Source: Phytobacter palmae
GTDB taxonomy: Bacteria; Pseudomonadota; Gammaproteobacteria; Enterobacterales; Enterobacteriaceae
DNA: 64,000 nucleotides
Direction: 5' to 3'
Assembly: GCA_900112785.1 (NCBI GenBank)
Contig: FONB01000007.1
Location: 248,001-312,000 of the forward strand
The position numbers were made by a program, and so were the translations under genes. Below are positions 31,294-42,572 of this stretch, in pieces (within the stretch, counting starts at the first letter, position 1; each line of letters opens with the position of its first letter). Below the pieces are notes generated by a model. That model searched no databases and was not told the DNA's origin. It worked only from the letters and a program-made list of their open reading frames with translations.

Positions 31294-32259
31294 ATGACGA
31301 AACAACGTATCTTTGTCGCGGGTCACCGCGGCATGGTCGGATCGGCCATCGTAAGACTGCTGTCGCAACGCGAAGATGTGGAACTGGTACTGCGTAACCG
31401 TGACGAACTGAACCTGTTGGATTCCGCGCAGGTACAGGCATTCTTCGCCAGCGAACGTATCGACCAGGTCTACCTGGCGGCGGCGAAAGTAGGTGGCATT
31501 GTCGCCAACAACACCTACCCGGCAGATTTCATCTACGAGAACATGATGATTGAGTGCAACATCATTCACGCGGCGCATTTGCATGACGTGAACAAACTGT
31601 TGTTCCTCGGTTCATCCTGTATTTATCCGAAGCTGGCACACCAGCCGATGGCGGAAAGTGAGCTGCTACAGGGGACGCTGGAGGCGACTAACGAACCGTA
31701 TGCGATTGCCAAAATCGCCGGTATCAAACTGTGCGAGTCCTACAACCGCCAGTACAACCGCGATTATCGCTCGGTGATGCCGACCAACCTGTACGGGCCG
31801 AATGACAACTTCCACCCGAGCAACTCCCACGTGATCCCGGCGTTGCTGCGTCGCTTTCATGAAGCCACGCTCAGCAATGCGCCTGATGTCGTGGTATGGG
31901 GCAGCGGTACGCCGATGCGTGAGTTTCTCCATGTGGATGACATGGCGGCTGCCAGCATTCATGTGATGGAACTGGACCGGGAAGTGTGGCAGGAGAATAC
32001 CGAGCCGATGTTGTCGCACATTAATGTCGGCACCGGGCTTGATTGCACGATCCGTGAACTGGCGCAGACGGTCGCTCAGGTCGTGGGCTACAAAGGCCGG
32101 GTGGTTTTTGATGCCACCAAACCAGATGGTACGCCACGCAAATTGCTGGATGTTTCCCGCCTGCATGCGCTTGGCTGGTATCACGAGATCTCACTGGAGC
32201 AGGGGCTGGCAAGTACCTATCAGTGGTTCCTCGAAAATCAGCAACGGTTCAGGGGGTAA
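31294..32259 (+). CDS. fcl: GDP-L-fucose synthase
   Basis: A 321-residue epimerase-reductase (WcaG) that completes GDP-L-fucose synthesis using NADPH. The N-terminal [11 protein letters not shown] binds the cofactor; SSCIYP, the YAIAK catalytic Tyr-Lys, and [10 protein letters not shown] are family motifs. Same length as E. coli. Adjacent to gmd and gmm in one transcript. Confidence 0.99.
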   Translation: MTKQRIFVAGHRGMVGSAIVRLLSQREDVELVLRNRDELNLLDSAQVQAFFASERIDQVYLAAAKVGGIVANNTYPADFIYENMMIECNIIHAAHLHDVNKLLFLGSSCIYPKLAHQPMAESELLQGTLEATNEPYAIAKIAGIKLCESYNRQYNRDYRSVMPTNLYGPNDNFHPSNSHVIPALLRRFHEATLSNAPDVVVWGSGTPMREFLHVDDMAAASIHVMELDREVWQENTEPMLSHINVGTGLDCTIRELAQTVAQVVGYKGRVVFDATKPDGTPRKLLDVSRLHALGWYHEISLEQGLASTYQWFLENQQRFRG

Positions 32260-32261
32260 TC

Positions 32262-32735
32262 ATGTTTTTACGTCCGGAAGATTTTGCCACGGTCGTGTGT
32301 TCGACTCCGCTTATCTCTATCGATCTTATCGTGGAGAACGAAAGCGGCGAGTTTTTGCTCGGCAAGCGTACGAATCGTCCGGCGCAGGGTTACTGGTTTG
32401 TACCGGGTGGACGGGTACAAAAAGATGAACCTCTGGCGAGCGCGTTTGAACGTTTGACGCTGGCTGAACTGGGCGTACTCCTGCCGATGTCGGCAGGAGA
32501 GTTTTATGGCGTCTGGCAGCACTTCTATGACGACAACTTTTCCGGCAGCGATTTTTCTACCCACTACATCGTGCTCGGCTTTCGCTTACGTGTCGATGCC
32601 TCCACGCTGGCGCTGCCGACAGAACAGCACGATGACTATCGCTGGCTGACGCCCGATGTGCTGATTGCCGATCCGCTGGTACATGACAATAGCCGCGCCT
32701 ATTTCAAGGAAGCGCGGGGAGTACCGGGCTTATGA
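32262..32735 (+). CDS. gmm: GDP-mannose mannosyl hydrolase
   Basis: A 157-residue Nudix-related enzyme (WcaH/NudD) that releases mannose from GDP-mannose, probably balancing the GDP-mannose pool. Start ATG 32262 ([12 protein letters not shown]) follows GGGGGTAATC. The Nudix-like region [17 protein letters not shown] lacks the classical REXXEE, as is known for this family, in which hydrolysis occurs at the sugar carbon. Overlaps wcaI by 4 nt. Confidence 0.96.
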   Translation: MFLRPEDFATVVCSTPLISIDLIVENESGEFLLGKRTNRPAQGYWFVPGGRVQKDEPLASAFERLTLAELGVLLPMSAGEFYGVWQHFYDDNFSGSDFSTHYIVLGFRLRVDASTLALPTEQHDDYRWLTPDVLIADPLVHDNSRAYFKEARGVPGL

Positions 32736-34036
32736 AAATTCTTGTTTACGGCATCAACTATGCGCCGGAGTTAACCGGTATCGGTAAATACACGGGCGAA
32801 ATGGTTGAATGGATGGCCCAACAAGGGCATGACGTGCGTGTCATTACCGCACCGCCTTACTACCCGCAGTGGCAGGTGGGTAAGGCGTACTCCGCCTGGC
32901 GCTATCGCCGGGAGAGCGGCGCCGCGACCGTCTGGCGCTGTCCACTGTATGTGCCGAAACAGCCATCGACATTGAAACGACTGATTCATCTGACCAGCTT
33001 TGCTGTAAGCAGCTTTTTTCCGCTGATGGCACAGCGACGCTGGAAGCCGGATCGCATCATCGGTGTGGTACCGACGCTGTTTTGCACACCGGGCATGCGC
33101 CTGCTGGCGAAACTCACCGGTGCCCGTACGTTACTGCACATTCAGGATTATGAAGTCGACGCCATGCTTGGCTTAGGAATGGCCGGGAAAGGCAAAACCG
33201 GCAAAGTGGCGAAACTGGCCAGCGCGTTTGAGCGTAGCGCTCTGCACAATGTCGACAATGTGTCCACCATCTCCCGCTCAATGATGAACAAAGCACGGGA
33301 AAAAGGGGTGGACGCAGGACGGATAATCTTCTTCCCGAACTGGTCAGAAGTGGCCCGCTTTCGCGACGTTGATCCGCAAGCTGTCGTTCAGCTAAGACAG
33401 ACACTGGGGTTGCCGGAAGATAAAAAAATTATTCTTTACTCCGGCAATATCGGTGAGAAGCAGGGGCTGGAAAATGTGATTGCGGCGGCGGCTAACCTTC
33501 GCGAACAGCCGTGGTTGTTTGTGATTGTGGGGCAGGGTGGCGGTAAAGTGAGACTGGAAAAACAAGCCCTGCAACTGGGGCTGGATAATGTGAAATTCTT
33601 TCCGTTGCAGTCTTACGATGCATTGCCAGCGCTGCTCAAAATGGCCGATTGCCATCTGGTAATTCAAAAACGTGGCGCGGCGGATGCCGTGCTGCCGTCG
33701 AAACTGACCAATATCCTCGCCGTGGGCGGCAATGCCGTTATCACCGCCGAGGCATCCACCGAGTTGGGCCAGCTTTGTCTGGCGTCGCCGGGTATCGCCG
33801 TGTGTGTAGAGCCTGAATCCGTACCGGCGTTGACGGCAGGTATCGAACAGGCGCTCTTGATGCCCAAAACCAACACGGTGGCACGTGAATATGCCGAACG
33901 CACGCTCGAGAAAGAGAGCGTGTTAACCCAGTTTATGACTGATATCTCCCGACGCGATCCGGCGGTGAGTGCAGGGCAGGCCGCCCATGCGCAAGACGAA
34001 CGCCTGAATTACGAAGGGAATGGGGATAAATCATGA
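32732..34036 (+). CDS. wcaI: WcaI, colanic acid glycosyltransferase (GT4-like)
   Basis: A 434-residue GT-B transferase; [23 protein letters not shown] is the typical N-terminus, and [13 protein letters not shown] and [18 protein letters not shown] are donor-site motifs. It is about 27 residues longer than E. coli WcaI as I recall it (407), the extra being a polar C-terminal tail after the conserved domain. The stop overlaps the cpsB start. Confidence 0.94.
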   Translation: MKILVYGINYAPELTGIGKYTGEMVEWMAQQGHDVRVITAPPYYPQWQVGKAYSAWRYRRESGAATVWRCPLYVPKQPSTLKRLIHLTSFAVSSFFPLMAQRRWKPDRIIGVVPTLFCTPGMRLLAKLTGARTLLHIQDYEVDAMLGLGMAGKGKTGKVAKLASAFERSALHNVDNVSTISRSMMNKAREKGVDAGRIIFFPNWSEVARFRDVDPQAVVQLRQTLGLPEDKKIILYSGNIGEKQGLENVIAAAANLREQPWLFVIVGQGGGKVRLEKQALQLGLDNVKFFPLQSYDALPALLKMADCHLVIQKRGAADAVLPSKLTNILAVGGNAVITAEASTELGQLCLASPGIAVCVEPESVPALTAGIEQALLMPKTNTVAREYAERTLEKESVLTQFMTDISRRDPAVSAGQAAHAQDERLNYEGNGDKS

Positions 34037-35469
34037 GTCAAACACAACTGTATCCGGTGGTGATGGCCGGAGGCTCCGGCAGCCGCCTGTGGCCACTGTC
34101 CCGTGTGCTGTATCCAAAACAATTCCTCTGCCTGAAAGGTGATTTAACCATGCTGCAGACCACCGTCTGCCGTCTGGACGGGGTGGAGTGTGAAAGTCCG
34201 GTGGTTATCTGCAATGAACAGCATCGCTTTATCGTTGCCGAGCAGTTGCGTCAGCTCAACAAGCTGACGGAGAACATCATTCTTGAACCAGCGGGGCGTA
34301 ACACCGCACCGGCAATCGCGCTGGCCGCTATGGCGATCAAACGTCATAACCCAACCTCCGATCCGCTGATGCTGGTACTGGCTGCAGATCACGTGATTCA
34401 GGACGAAGAGGCGTTTCGTACCTCGGTGCGTCAGGCTCTGGCCTACGCCGAAAGCGGCAAACTGGTGACCTTTGGCATCGTACCGGACCTGCCGGAAACC
34501 GGCTATGGCTACATTCGCCGTGGCGAGGTCACGCCGGGTAAAGGTGAGGGGCTGGCCTTTGATGTGGCGCAGTTTGTTGAAAAACCAAACCTGGAAACCG
34601 CACAGGGTTATGTGGCGAGTGGCGAATATTACTGGAACAGCGGCATGTTCCTGTTCAGCGCCGGGCGCTATCTGGAAGAGCTGAAAAAATATCGTCCCGA
34701 TATTTATGAGGCCTGCGAGCGCGCGATGAATGTAACGGATCCGGACCTGGACTTTATCCGTGTTGATGAAGCCGCGTTCCTGGCCTGTCCGGAAGAGTCT
34801 ATCGACTATGCGGTAATGGAGAAAACGGCCGATGCGGTAGTGGTGCCGATGGATGCCGGCTGGAGTGATGTGGGGTCATGGTCCTCTTTGTGGGAAATCA
34901 GCGCACATACTCCTGAGGGAAACGTCCATCACGGCGACGTCATCAGTCATGATACGGAGAACAGCTTCGTTTATGCGGAGTCCGGTCTGGTCACCACCGT
35001 CGGCGTGAAAGATCTTGTGGTGGTACAGACCAAGGATGCCGTGCTGATAGCTGACCGTAACCATGTGCAGGATGTGAAGAAAGTGGTCGAGCAAATCAAA
35101 GCGGATGGCCGCCATGAGCACCACATCCACCGTGAAGTCTATCGTCCCTGGGGGAAATATGACTCCATTGACGCAGGCGATCGTTACCAGGTGAAGCGCA
35201 TCACTGTGAAACCCGGCGAAGGGCTCTCGGTCCAGATGCATCATCATCGGGCTGAGCATTGGGTGGTGGTGGCGGGTACGGCGAAAGTCACCATTAATGA
35301 CGAGATCAAACTGCTGGGTGAGAACGAGTCGGTCTACATTCCGCTCGGCGCGCGCCACTGTCTTGAGAACCCGGGGAAGATACCTCTCGATTTAATTGAA
35401 GTACGTTCCGGTTCCTATCTCGAAGAGGACGATATTGTGCGCTTTGAAGATCGCTACGGACGCATCTGA
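34033..35469 (+). CDS. cpsB: Mannose-1-phosphate guanylyltransferase (ManC)
   Basis: A 478-residue enzyme making GDP-mannose. The N-terminal nucleotidyltransferase has [12 protein letters not shown] and the FVEKP motif; the C-terminal cupin has [13 protein letters not shown], the type II phosphomannose isomerase domain, so it may be bifunctional. It works with the cpsG product. The gap to cpsG is about 130 nt. Confidence 0.98.
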   Translation: MSQTQLYPVVMAGGSGSRLWPLSRVLYPKQFLCLKGDLTMLQTTVCRLDGVECESPVVICNEQHRFIVAEQLRQLNKLTENIILEPAGRNTAPAIALAAMAIKRHNPTSDPLMLVLAADHVIQDEEAFRTSVRQALAYAESGKLVTFGIVPDLPETGYGYIRRGEVTPGKGEGLAFDVAQFVEKPNLETAQGYVASGEYYWNSGMFLFSAGRYLEELKKYRPDIYEACERAMNVTDPDLDFIRVDEAAFLACPEESIDYAVMEKTADAVVVPMDAGWSDVGSWSSLWEISAHTPEGNVHHGDVISHDTENSFVYAESGLVTTVGVKDLVVVQTKDAVLIADRNHVQDVKKVVEQIKADGRHEHHIHREVYRPWGKYDSIDAGDRYQVKRITVKPGEGLSVQMHHHRAEHWVVVAGTAKVTINDEIKLLGENESVYIPLGARHCLENPGKIPLDLIEVRSGSYLEEDDIVRFEDRYGRI

Positions 35470-35600
35470 CGCTGTCCGACACCTTTCGCACAGTCGCTGA
35501 TTAGCCGCAACGCGAAGTCGGATAGATATAACAACTGAACGCTTTTTGATTATTTCTCCACACCGGAGAGGGCTAACTGTTGCCTGAAAACGAGGTAATG

Positions 35601-36971
35601 ATGGAAAAATTAACCTGTTTTAAAGCCTACGATATTCGCGGCAAGCTGGGTGAAGAGCTGAATGAAGATATTGCCTGGCGAATTGGCCGGGCCTATGGCG
35701 AATATTTAAAGCCGCAAACAATTGTGCTGGGCGGCGATGTCCGTTTGACGAGTGAAACATTAAAACTGGCGCTGGCCAAAGGGCTGCAAGACGCGGGTGT
35801 GGATGTTCTGGATATCGGGCTTTCGGGCACCGAAGAGATCTACTTTGCCACCTTCCATCTGGGTGTTGATGGCGGAATTGAAGTCACTGCCAGCCATAAT
35901 CCAATGGATTACAACGGCATGAAGCTGGTGCGAAAGGGCGCCCGTCCGATCAGCGGTGATACGGGGTTGCGTGATGTTCAGCGCCTCGCGGAGGCAAATG
36001 ACTTCCCGCCTGTGAATGCGCAAAAACGCGGCAGCTATCGGCAAATCAACCTGCGTGATGCGTATATTGATCATCTGCTCAGCTATGTCGACCTGGCTAA
36101 TTTTAAGCCGTTAAAACTGGTGATCAATTCTGGTAACGGGGCGGCTGGACCGGTGATTGACGCTCTGGAGCAGCGCTTTAAGGCGAACAATGTTCCCGTC
36201 ACCTTTATCAAGGTGCACAACACCCCCGACGGCAACTTCCCGAACGGTATTCCTAACCCGCTTCTTCCCGAGTGCCGTGACGATACCCGCAACGCGGTTA
36301 TCGAACATCGCGCGGATTTGGGTATCGCGTTTGACGGCGATTTTGATCGCTGCTTCTTCTTTGACGGCAACGGTCAGTTTATCGAGGGGTACTACATCGT
36401 CGGTCTGCTGGCGCAGGCATTCCTGGAGAAAAATCCCGGCGCGAAGATCATCCACGACCCGCGCCTTTCCTGGAATACCGTGGATGTCGTGACGGCGGCG
36501 GGCGGTAAGCCTGTGATGTCGAAAACCGGGCACGCATTTATTAAAGAGCGGATGCGCGAAGAGGATGCGATCTACGGCGGTGAAATGAGCGCACATCACT
36601 ATTTCCGTGATTTTGCCTACTGCGATAGCGGCATGATCCCCTGGCTGCTGGTGACTGAGTTGCTGTGTCTCAAGGGCAAAACGCTGGAAGCGCTGGTAAG
36701 CGATCGTATGGCGGCGTTCCCGGCCAGCGGCGAGATCAACTTAAAGCTGGAACATGCCGCCCCGGCAATTGCCCGCGTCGAAGCACATTTCAATGGTTCT
36801 GCGCTGAGCGTTGACCGTACCGATGGCATCAGCATGTCCTTCCCGGACTGGCGCTTTAACTTGCGCTCGTCTAATACCGAGCCGGTTGTACGCCTGAACG
36901 TGGAATCGCGTAGCGACACTGCGCTGATGGAGGCGCGAACACAGGACATTCTGGCGTTGTTGAAACAGTAA
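35601..36971 (+). CDS. cpsG: Phosphomannomutase (ManB)
   Basis: A 456-residue alpha-D-phosphohexomutase interconverting mannose-6- and mannose-1-phosphate. Phosphoserine is Ser98 in [11 protein letters not shown]; the metal loop DGDFDRC and C-terminal phosphate-binding [10 protein letters not shown] are intact. I chose the second of two adjacent ATGs (35601, [11 protein letters not shown]) because it gives the E. coli length and GAGG lies 5 nt upstream; the ATG at 35598 is too close. A TTG at 35580 is also in frame but unlikely. Confidence 0.97.
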   Translation: MEKLTCFKAYDIRGKLGEELNEDIAWRIGRAYGEYLKPQTIVLGGDVRLTSETLKLALAKGLQDAGVDVLDIGLSGTEEIYFATFHLGVDGGIEVTASHNPMDYNGMKLVRKGARPISGDTGLRDVQRLAEANDFPPVNAQKRGSYRQINLRDAYIDHLLSYVDLANFKPLKLVINSGNGAAGPVIDALEQRFKANNVPVTFIKVHNTPDGNFPNGIPNPLLPECRDDTRNAVIEHRADLGIAFDGDFDRCFFFDGNGQFIEGYYIVGLLAQAFLEKNPGAKIIHDPRLSWNTVDVVTAAGGKPVMSKTGHAFIKERMREEDAIYGGEMSAHHYFRDFAYCDSGMIPWLLVTELLCLKGKTLEALVSDRMAAFPASGEINLKLEHAAPAIARVEAHFNGSALSVDRTDGISMSFPDWRFNLRSSNTEPVVRLNVESRSDTALMEARTQDILALLKQ

Positions 36972-36982
36972 TCCCTGTTTTT

Positions 36983-37031
36983 CCCTTCACTCTAACCCTC
37001 TTTCGCAAGGGGAGAGGGCTGGGGTGGGGGG
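36983..37031. repeat. Palindromic intergenic repeat, copy 2 (cpsG-wcaJ)
   Basis: A shorter member of the element in the wzc-wcaA and wzxC-wcaK gaps: CCCTTCACTCTAACCCTC, a central GCAAGGGGAGAGGG and a final GGGGTGGGGGG. It forms a GC-rich hairpin just after cpsG. Confidence 0.65.
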
Positions 37032-37054
37032 AAAACGAATGAATAGGTACAACG

Positions 37055-38449
37055 ATGACAAATCTAAAAAAGCGCGACCGGGCCAAAACGAATGCATCGT
37101 TAATCTCTATCGTGCAGCGATTCTCAGACATCACCATCATGTTCGGTGGGCTGTACATCGTCTGTAGGCTCAATACGTTGCCGTTCTTTTATCAGCATCT
37201 GCTGATGGCCCTGATTACCCTGGTGGTGTTCCAGATGATTGGCGGCATGACCGATTTTTATCGTTCATGGCGTGGTGTGCGGTTTATGACCGAGCTGGTA
37301 TTACTGTTGCAAAACTGGACGCTCAGTTTTGTCTTTAGCGCCGGCCTGGTGGCTTTTCGCAGCGAACTTAACAATACCTTTGCCCTCTATTTTGCCTGGT
37401 ATTTGCTCAGCAGTTCAGGGCTGATCCTCTGTCGTGGCGTGATCCGTTTTGCCGCCGGCTGGTTGCGTAATCATGGCTATAACACGCGTCGCGTTGCGGT
37501 GGCGGGCGATCTTCCCGCAGGGCAAGAGCTACTGGAGAGCTTTCGTAACGAACCCTGGCTGGGCTTTGAGGTGGTCGGTGTGTACCACGACGCGAAACCG
37601 GGTGGCGTGAGCAGCGACTGGGTGGGTAATTTTGACCAGTTGCTTGAGGATGCCCGTGCCGGGAAAATCCACAATGTCTACATCGCCATGTCTATGAACG
37701 ACGCTGACTGCATTAAACATCTGGTGCGCCAGCTGGCAGACACCACCTGCTCGGTGATCCTGATACCGGATGTTTTCACCTTCAACATTCTGCATTCGCG
37801 TGTTGAAGAGGTGAATGGGGTGCCGGTGGTGCCGCTGTATGACACGCCGCTTTCGGGCGTCAACCGCATTCTCAAACGCCTCGAAGATATTGTGCTGGCC
37901 TCGCTCATCCTGATGCTGATTTCGCCGGTTCTGCTGGGGATCTCGCTGGCGGTGAAATTGACCTCCCCTGGGCCAGTTATTTTTCGTCAGACCCGCTACG
38001 GCATGGACGGTAAGGCCATCAAGGTGTGGAAATTCCGTTCCATGAAAGTGATGGAAAACGACAAGGTTGTGACCCAGGCGACGCAAAACGATCCGCGTGT
38101 GACCAAAGTCGGCAGCTTCCTGCGCCGGACCTCGCTGGATGAGCTGCCGCAGTTTATCAATGTGCTGACCGGCGGGATGTCTATCGTCGGTCCACGTCCC
38201 CATGCGGTGGCCCATAACGAGCAGTACCGTCAACTTATTGAAGGTTACATGCTGCGTCATAAAGTGAAACCGGGTATTACCGGCTGGGCGCAGATCAATG
38301 GCTGGCGCGGCGAGACGGATACGCTGGAAAAAATGGAAAAACGCGTTGAGTTCGACCTTGAGTACATCCGTGAGTGGAGTCTCTGGTTCGATATCAAAAT
38401 TGTTTTTCTGACCATCTTTAAAGGGTTTGTTAATAAGGCGGCGTATTAG
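37055..38449 (+). CDS. wcaJ: WcaJ, undecaprenyl-phosphate glucose phosphotransferase
   Basis: A 464-residue polyisoprenyl-phosphate hexose-1-phosphate transferase that starts each colanic acid repeat by adding glucose-1-phosphate to undecaprenyl phosphate. The N-terminus has four membrane helices and a Rossmann-like CoA-binding-type region; the conserved C-terminal catalytic domain (about residues 270-464) contains WKFRSM, RRTSLDELPQ, MSIVGPRPHA and KPGITGWAQINGWRG. Same length as in E. coli. Confidence 0.98.
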   Translation: MTNLKKRDRAKTNASLISIVQRFSDITIMFGGLYIVCRLNTLPFFYQHLLMALITLVVFQMIGGMTDFYRSWRGVRFMTELVLLLQNWTLSFVFSAGLVAFRSELNNTFALYFAWYLLSSSGLILCRGVIRFAAGWLRNHGYNTRRVAVAGDLPAGQELLESFRNEPWLGFEVVGVYHDAKPGGVSSDWVGNFDQLLEDARAGKIHNVYIAMSMNDADCIKHLVRQLADTTCSVILIPDVFTFNILHSRVEEVNGVPVVPLYDTPLSGVNRILKRLEDIVLASLILMLISPVLLGISLAVKLTSPGPVIFRQTRYGMDGKAIKVWKFRSMKVMENDKVVTQATQNDPRVTKVGSFLRRTSLDELPQFINVLTGGMSIVGPRPHAVAHNEQYRQLIEGYMLRHKVKPGITGWAQINGWRGETDTLEKMEKRVEFDLEYIREWSLWFDIKIVFLTIFKGFVNKAAY

Positions 38450-38458
38450 GGAGTTGCC

Positions 38459-39937
38459 ATGAGCTTACGTGAAAAAACTATCAGCGGGGCGAAATGGTCG
38501 GCTATGGCAACGTTGACCATTATCGGGCTTGGGCTGGTACAGATGACAGTACTGGCGCGCATTATCGATAACCACCAGTTTGGCCTGTTGACCGTCTCGC
38601 TGGTGATTATCGCCCTGGCCGATACGTTATCGGATTTCGGTATTGCAAACTCTATTATCCAGCGTAAGGAGATAAGCCATCTCGAACTTACCACTCTGTA
38701 CTGGCTGAATGTCGGGCTGGGGCTGGTCGTCTGTGTGGCCATCTTTTTTCTCAGCGATCTGATTGCCGGCGTGTTGCATAACCCGGATCTGGCGCCGCTG
38801 ATTAAGACCCTGTCGCTGGCCTTTGTGGTTATTCCGCATGGTCAGCAGTTTCGGGCGCTGATGCAAAAGGAGCTGGAGTTTAACAAAATAGGCAGCATTG
38901 AAACCGTCTCGGTGCTGGCAGGCTTTACCTTCACGGTGGTAAGCGCCTTTTACTGGCCGCTGGCAATGACCGCCATCCTGGGTTATCTGGTTAACAGCGC
39001 CGTGCGTACGCTGCTCTTTGGCTGGTTTGGCCGCAAGATCTACCGCCCGGGCCTGCACTTTTCACTGCGTTCGGTCAGTTCCAACCTCAAGTTTGGTGCC
39101 TGGCTTACGGCTGACAGCATCATTAATTACCTGAACACTAACCTCTCCACGCTGGTGCTGGCGCGTATCCTGGGGGCCAGCGTCGCGGGCGGCTACAACC
39201 TGGCCTATAACGTGGCGGTCGTCCCGCCAATGAAACTCAACCCCATTATTACGCGCGTCCTGTTCCCGGCTTTCGCCAAAATTCAGGATGATACGGAAAA
39301 GCTTCGGCTTAATTTTTACAAGCTGTTGTCAGTGGTGGGGATCATTAATTTTCCGATCCTGCTGGGGCTGCTGGTGGTATCCAATAATTTCGTACCACTG
39401 GTGTTTGGTGAGAAGTGGAGCAGTATTATTCCTGTCCTGCAATTGTTATGCATTGTGGGTCTGCTGCGCGCGGTCGGCAATCCGATTGGCTCATTGTTAA
39501 TGGCCAAAGCCCGGGTGGATATCAGCTTTAAATTCAATGTGTTCAAAACCTTTTTGTTTATTCCCGCCATTATTATCGGCGGTCACCTGGCAGGCGCGAT
39601 TGGCGTCACGCTGGGCTTTCTGCTGGTGCAGATTATTAACACTGTCCTGAGCTATTTCGTGATGATCAAACCTGTTCTGGGATCCAGCTATCGCCAGTAC
39701 ATCCTGAGCCTGTGGCTGCCGTTCTACTTATCACTGCCGACACTGGTGGTGAGTTATGGGCTGGGGCTGGCACTCGCCGGGCGTCTGCCGATAGCGGCAC
39801 TGCTTGCTGTTCAGGTGAGTGCGGGCGCGCTGGCGTTCGCGGCGATGATTGTTCTGTCACGCAATGCGCTGGTGGTGGAGATGAAGCGCCAGTTTTGCCG
39901 CAACGAAAAAATGAAAACGCTTTTGCGTGCAGGTTGA
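38459..39937 (+). CDS. wzxC: WzxC, colanic acid lipid-linked repeat flippase
   Basis: A 492-residue MOP-superfamily flippase with about 12-14 hydrophobic helices, the same length as in E. coli. GAKWSAMATLTIIGLGLVQ at the N-terminus and DFGIANSIIQRKEI are family motifs. It moves undecaprenyl-PP-repeat units to the periplasmic face for WcaD. Ten bases after wcaJ. Confidence 0.97.
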   Translation: MSLREKTISGAKWSAMATLTIIGLGLVQMTVLARIIDNHQFGLLTVSLVIIALADTLSDFGIANSIIQRKEISHLELTTLYWLNVGLGLVVCVAIFFLSDLIAGVLHNPDLAPLIKTLSLAFVVIPHGQQFRALMQKELEFNKIGSIETVSVLAGFTFTVVSAFYWPLAMTAILGYLVNSAVRTLLFGWFGRKIYRPGLHFSLRSVSSNLKFGAWLTADSIINYLNTNLSTLVLARILGASVAGGYNLAYNVAVVPPMKLNPIITRVLFPAFAKIQDDTEKLRLNFYKLLSVVGIINFPILLGLLVVSNNFVPLVFGEKWSSIIPVLQLLCIVGLLRAVGNPIGSLLMAKARVDISFKFNVFKTFLFIPAIIIGGHLAGAIGVTLGFLLVQIINTVLSYFVMIKPVLGSSYRQYILSLWLPFYLSLPTLVVSYGLGLALAGRLPIAALLAVQVSAGALAFAAMIVLSRNALVVEMKRQFCRNEKMKTLLRAG

Positions 39938-39945
39938 TATTAATT

Positions 39946-40049
39946 TTCCCCTTACCAGAACCTCTTCCCCGCAGAGGCGAGGGAGAAAGGACGCAGTTTG
40001 CTAAATCAGGCACACAGTGCGCTCTCCTGGAGAGTCAGGGTGAGGGGAA
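39946..40049. repeat. Palindromic intergenic repeat, copy 3 (wzxC-wcaK)
   Basis: Bounded by TTCCCCTTACC and GGTGAGGGGAA, complementary ends, with the inner CCTCTTCCCCGCAGAGGCGAGGG hairpin region. About the same length as copy 1, and it sits just upstream of the wcaK ribosome binding site. Confidence 0.7.
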
Positions 40050-40066
40050 TTCTTTGAGAGGTCATT

Positions 40067-41344
40067 ATGAAATTATTAATTCTTGGCAATCACACCTGCG
40101 GCAACCGTGGCGACAGCGCCATTTTGCGCGGATTGCTTGACGCGATTGCCCGCATTGAACCACAGGCGGAAGTGGACGTAATGAGCCGCTACCCGGTGAG
40201 TTCTTCCTGGTTACTGAACCGCCCGGTAATGGGCGACCCGCTCTACAGCCAGATGAAAGCGCACAATACGGCCGCCGGGCTAATGGGGCGGGTGAAAAAA
40301 GTTCTGCGTCGGCGCTACCAGCACCAGGTTCTGCTTTCACGGGTGACGGACAGCGGCAAGCTGCGCAACATTGCCATTGCCCAGGGTTTTACCGATTTCG
40401 TCCGCCTGCTGGCTGGTTATGACGCAATTATCCAGGTCGGTGGCTCCTTTTTTGTCGATCTTTACGGCGTCCCGCAGTTTGAACATGCCCTGTGTACATT
40501 TATGGCCAAAAAACCGTTGTACATGATTGGTCACAGCGTCGGGCCGTTCCAGGATCCGCAGTTTAATCAACTGGCAAATTATGTCTTTGGCCATTGCGAC
40601 GCGTTAATCCTGCGTGAGAGCGTCAGTCTCAACTTGATGAAGCAGAGTGAAATCACTACCGATAAAGTCGAACAAGGCGTCGATACCGCCTGGCTGGTGG
40701 AAGATGATGCGTCATTTATCCCCAGCTACGCCGTTCGTCACTGGCTGGATGTGGCGGCGAAACAGAAAACTGTCGCTATTACGCTACGTGAGCTGGCTCC
40801 GTTCGACCGCCGTCTCAATACCACGCAGCAAGCCTATGAAAAAGCCTTTGCTGATGTGGTAAACCGGATCCTGGATGCCGGCTGGCAAGTGATTGCGCTC
40901 TCTACCTGTACCGGCATTGACAGTTACAACAAAGATGACCGAATGGTGGCGCTCAATCTGGGTCAGTATATTAGTGACCCGTCCCGCTATCACGTGGTCA
41001 TGGATGAACTTAACGACCTCGAAATGGGCAAAATTCTCGCCGCCTGCGATCTGACAGTGGGCACGCGTCTGCACTCTGCCATCATCTCAATGAACTTTGG
41101 CACGCCCGCTATCGCCATCAACTACGAACACAAATCAGCCGGGATTATGCAGCAGCTTGGTATGCCGGAGATGGCCGTGGACATTCGCCACCTGCTGGAT
41201 GGCTCGCTGGCCTCCATGGCGGCTGACACTCTGGGACAGTTGCCTGCACTCAATCAACGTCTTGCCACCGCCGTGGCGGCCGAGCGTGAGAAAGGGGCGT
41301 TGATGGTGAAATCGGTACTGGATCGCATCCGGGAGGTGAAATGA
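40067..41344 (+). CDS. wcaK: WcaK, colanic acid pyruvyltransferase
   Basis: A 425-residue member of the polysaccharide pyruvyltransferase (CsaB-like) family, presumed to add the pyruvate ketal to the terminal galactose. GNHTCGNRGDSAIL at the N-terminus and the C-terminal GTRLHSAI, a family signature, are present. Start ATG 40067 follows GAGAGG. The stop overlaps the wcaL ATG. Confidence 0.95.
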   Translation: MKLLILGNHTCGNRGDSAILRGLLDAIARIEPQAEVDVMSRYPVSSSWLLNRPVMGDPLYSQMKAHNTAAGLMGRVKKVLRRRYQHQVLLSRVTDSGKLRNIAIAQGFTDFVRLLAGYDAIIQVGGSFFVDLYGVPQFEHALCTFMAKKPLYMIGHSVGPFQDPQFNQLANYVFGHCDALILRESVSLNLMKQSEITTDKVEQGVDTAWLVEDDASFIPSYAVRHWLDVAAKQKTVAITLRELAPFDRRLNTTQQAYEKAFADVVNRILDAGWQVIALSTCTGIDSYNKDDRMVALNLGQYISDPSRYHVVMDELNDLEMGKILAACDLTVGTRLHSAIISMNFGTPAIAINYEHKSAGIMQQLGMPEMAVDIRHLLDGSLASMAADTLGQLPALNQRLATAVAAEREKGALMVKSVLDRIREVK

Positions 41345-42561
41345 AAGTCAGCTTCTTTTTGCTGAAATTCCCGCTCGCCTCAGAAACCTTTGTTCTGAAT
41401 CAGATTGTGGCGTTTATCAACATGGGCTATGAGGTGGAGATCGTCGCACTGCATAAGGGCGATTTACAGAACACCCATAGCGCCTGGACGGAGTATCGCC
41501 TGGCGGAGAAGACCCACTGGCTACTGGATGAACCGGAGGGCAGGCTGGCAAAACTGCGCTATCGCGGGAAAGCGATATTACGCGGCGCTGGGCGCGCATC
41601 CACCTGGAAAGCGCTGAATATGTCGCGTTATGGTGATGAGGCGCGAAACCTGATTCTGGCTGCCATTTGCGGTCTGACACCACGTCTCTTTCGTGCCGAT
41701 GTCTTTATTGCCCATTTTGGCCCGGCAGGGGTAACAGCGACGAAACTGCGCGAACTGGGCATGCTGAAAGGCAAAATCGCCACTGTATTCCACGGCATTG
41801 ATATTTCGCACCGGGATGTGCTCAGCCACTATACGCCGGAATATCAGCAGCTCTTTCGCCGTGGCGACCTGATGCTGCCTATCAGTGAACTGTGGGCCGG
41901 GCGGCTACGCAATATGGGTTGCCCGGAAGAAAAAATTGCCATCTCGCGCATGGGGGTGGATATCGCCCGTTTTACCCTGCGCCCGGTGAAAGCCCCCGGA
42001 ACGCCGTTACAGATGATCTCTGTTGCGCGACTGACCGAGAAAAAAGGGCTGCATGTGGGTATTGAAGCCTGCCGTTTACTCAAAGAGCGCGGCGTGCCCT
42101 TTACCTGGACCATTTTGGGCATTGGCCCGTGGGAGCGGCGCTTGCGCACCCTGATTGAGCAATACCAACTGGATGATGTGATCCGCATGCCGGGCTTTAA
42201 GCCCAGCCATGAGGTCAAAGCGATGCTGGATGAAGCCGATCTCTTTTTATTGCCTTCGGTGACCGGTGTGGATGGCGATATGGAAGGTATTCCCGTGGCG
42301 CTCATGGAGGCGATGGCTGTGGGTATACCGGTGGTGTCAACGCTGCATAGTGGAATTCCTGAACTCATCAACCCAGGGGAATCAGGCTGGCTGGTGCCAG
42401 AAAATGATGCCCGCACTCTGGCGGAGAAACTCGCTGAGTTCAGTGCAATGCAGCATCAGGATCTGACGCCAGTGATTGCCAATGCGCGCCATAAAATCGA
42501 AACCGACTTCAACCAGCAACGCATCAATCAGCAACTTGCCACGCTGCTACAGGCGCTCTGA
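41341..42561 (+). CDS. wcaL: WcaL, colanic acid glycosyltransferase (GT4)
   Basis: A 406-residue GT-B enzyme, the same length as in E. coli, likely adding galactose. The donor-site motif [19 protein letters not shown] has both glutamates of the E-X7-E pattern. [17 protein letters not shown] starts the C-terminal Rossmann half. Translationally coupled to wcaK. Confidence 0.96.
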   Translation: MKVSFFLLKFPLASETFVLNQIVAFINMGYEVEIVALHKGDLQNTHSAWTEYRLAEKTHWLLDEPEGRLAKLRYRGKAILRGAGRASTWKALNMSRYGDEARNLILAAICGLTPRLFRADVFIAHFGPAGVTATKLRELGMLKGKIATVFHGIDISHRDVLSHYTPEYQQLFRRGDLMLPISELWAGRLRNMGCPEEKIAISRMGVDIARFTLRPVKAPGTPLQMISVARLTEKKGLHVGIEACRLLKERGVPFTWTILGIGPWERRLRTLIEQYQLDDVIRMPGFKPSHEVKAMLDEADLFLLPSVTGVDGDMEGIPVALMEAMAVGIPVVSTLHSGIPELINPGESGWLVPENDARTLAEKLAEFSAMQHQDLTPVIANARHKIETDFNQQRINQQLATLLQAL

Positions 42562-42572
42562 ATCGAGGTCCT

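Noticed and set aside
30374-31441. A 355-codon minus-strand open frame antisense to gmd and fcl
   Set aside because: It exists only because the GC-rich codon pattern of the two well-supported genes leaves the opposite frame open; no motif and no start signal.
37529-38260. A 243-codon minus-strand open frame opposite wcaJ
   Set aside because: Antisense shadow; the wcaJ catalytic motifs lie on the other strand over the same bases.
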